From the NCBI GenBank assembly GCA_021186555.1, contig JAJKFL010000011.1, forward strand, positions 32,475,611 to 32,539,610: DNA of 64,000 nt, written 5' to 3'. Positions 63,036 through 64,000 of the stretch are shown here, in pieces (within the stretch, counting starts at the first letter, position 1; each line of letters begins with the position of its first letter). The position numbers and the translations under genes are program-made. The DNA is from Reticulitermes speratus (taxonomy: Eukaryota > Arthropoda > Insecta > Blattodea > Rhinotermitidae). The notes under the pieces are model-generated. The model saw only the letters and a list, made by a program, of their open reading frames with translations. It was not told where the DNA came from and ran no database searches.

Positions 63036-64000
63036 TTCAGCCTAATCAACCCAATCACTCTGGATTCAAATCCCAGATATCCATAAAACAACAGTTCTTC
63101 CTTCAGCCTAATCAACCCAATCACTCTGGATTCAAATCCCAGATATCCATAAAACAACAGTTCTTCCTTCAGCCTAATCAACCCAATCACTCTGGATTCA
63201 AATCCCAGATACCCATAAAACAACAGTTCTTCCTGCAGCATAATCAACCCAATCACTCTGGATTCAAATCCCAGATATCCATAAAACAACAGTTCTTCCT
63301 GCAGCATAATCAACCCAATCACTCTGGATTCAAATCCCAGATACCCATAAAACAACAGTTCTTCCTGCAGCATAATCAACCCAATCACTCTGGATTCAAA
63401 TCCCAGATATCCATAAAACAACAGTTCTTCCTTCAGCCTAATCAACCCAATTACTCTGGATTCAAATCCCAGATATCCATAAAACAACAGTTCTTCCTTC
63501 AGCCTAATCAACCCAATCACTCTGGATTCAAATCCCAGATATCCATAAAACAACAGTTCTTCCTTCAGCCTAATCAACCCAATCACTCTGGATTCAAATC
63601 CCAGATATCCATAAAACAACAGTTCTTCCTGCAGCATAATCAACCCAATCACTCTGGATTCAAATCCCAGATATCCATAAAACAACAGTTCTTCCTTCAG
63701 CCTAATCAACCCAATCACTCTGGATTCAAATCCCAGATATCCATAAAACAACAGTTCTTCCTTCAGCCTAATCAACCCAATCACTCTGGATTCAAATCCC
63801 AGATATCCATAAAACAACAGTTCTTCCTTCAGCCTAATCAACCCAATCACTCTGGATTCAAATCCCAGATATACATAAAACAACAGTTCTTCCTTCAGCC
63901 TAATCAACCCAATCACTCTGGATTCAAATCCCAGATATCCATAAAACAACAGTTCTTCCTTCAGCCTAATCAACCCAATCACTCTGGATTCAAATCCCAG
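63036..64000. repeat. 66 bp satellite array, >14 copies, continues past the edge
   Basis: CTTCAGCCTAATCAACCCAA repeats every 66 bp to the last base. Two variants occur (TTCAGCCTAAT and TGCAGCATAAT). Counting from the left, units 4-6 and 10 are the second type. Each unit contains the near palindrome CTGGATTCAAATCCCAG, close to a tRNA B box. The minus strand is open without stops through the whole array (22 codons per unit, including KEELLFYGYLGFES), ending VFNFLPYIYY-stop at about 63002. Probably non-coding satellite. Confidence 0.95.

Noticed and set aside
63002..63982. 326-codon open frame on the minus strand as a repeat protein gene
   Set aside because: It is exactly the 66 bp satellite read in a stop-free frame, has no convincing start or domain, and runs off the window. 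Reported as satellite.
58903..64000. CRISPR array
   Set aside because: Repeats are contiguous satellites without unique spacers, in a eukaryotic genome.

Overview
This 64 kb window is a gene-poor, AT-rich, repeat-rich piece of animal nuclear DNA, almost certainly from an insect. It has long GT-AG introns and a calmodulin gene whose first coding exon holds only the initiator Met. It also carries a mariner transposon, tRNA-derived SINEs, arthropod-style LINE 3' ends and degenerate TTAGG-like DNA. Repeat load and intron length suggest a large-genome hemimetabolous insect (cockroach, termite or stick-insect type), but that is inference.

Layout. A lone RasGEF-domain exon lies on the minus strand at 745-918. 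A compact plus-strand gene (3012-6182) resembles, weakly, augmin subunit HAUS7. From 10457 to 29953 the minus strand holds a complete 13-coding-exon INCENP gene (chromosomal passenger complex scaffold): N-terminal centromere-targeting exons, basic/serine-rich middle, long charged coiled coil, IN-box and the C-terminal KRTSSAVW motif. From 36172 to 54303 the minus strand holds calmodulin in four coding exons, closed by a 16.3 kb intron; that intron contains a 1,330 bp decayed mariner, several SINEs and an inverted-repeat element. No gene is recognised from 54.4 kb to the end: that stretch holds nested hAT and SINE insertions, foldback elements and three tandem arrays with 42, 129 and 66 bp units. 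The last array runs off the window edge.

The genes are independent single-copy-type eukaryotic genes. INCENP and (if correctly named) the augmin-like gene both act in mitosis, but their proximity need not mean anything.

Two signals stand out. First, hammerhead-ribozyme-like cores (CTGATGA, short stem, GAAAC, followed by ATG) recur through the window, several at the centre or in the arms of foldback elements. This resembles the ribozymes of Penelope-like elements. Second, INCENP and the augmin-like gene are fully consistent in splice phase if four single-base deletions are allowed. This points to uncorrected long-read indels, or less likely to recent gene decay.
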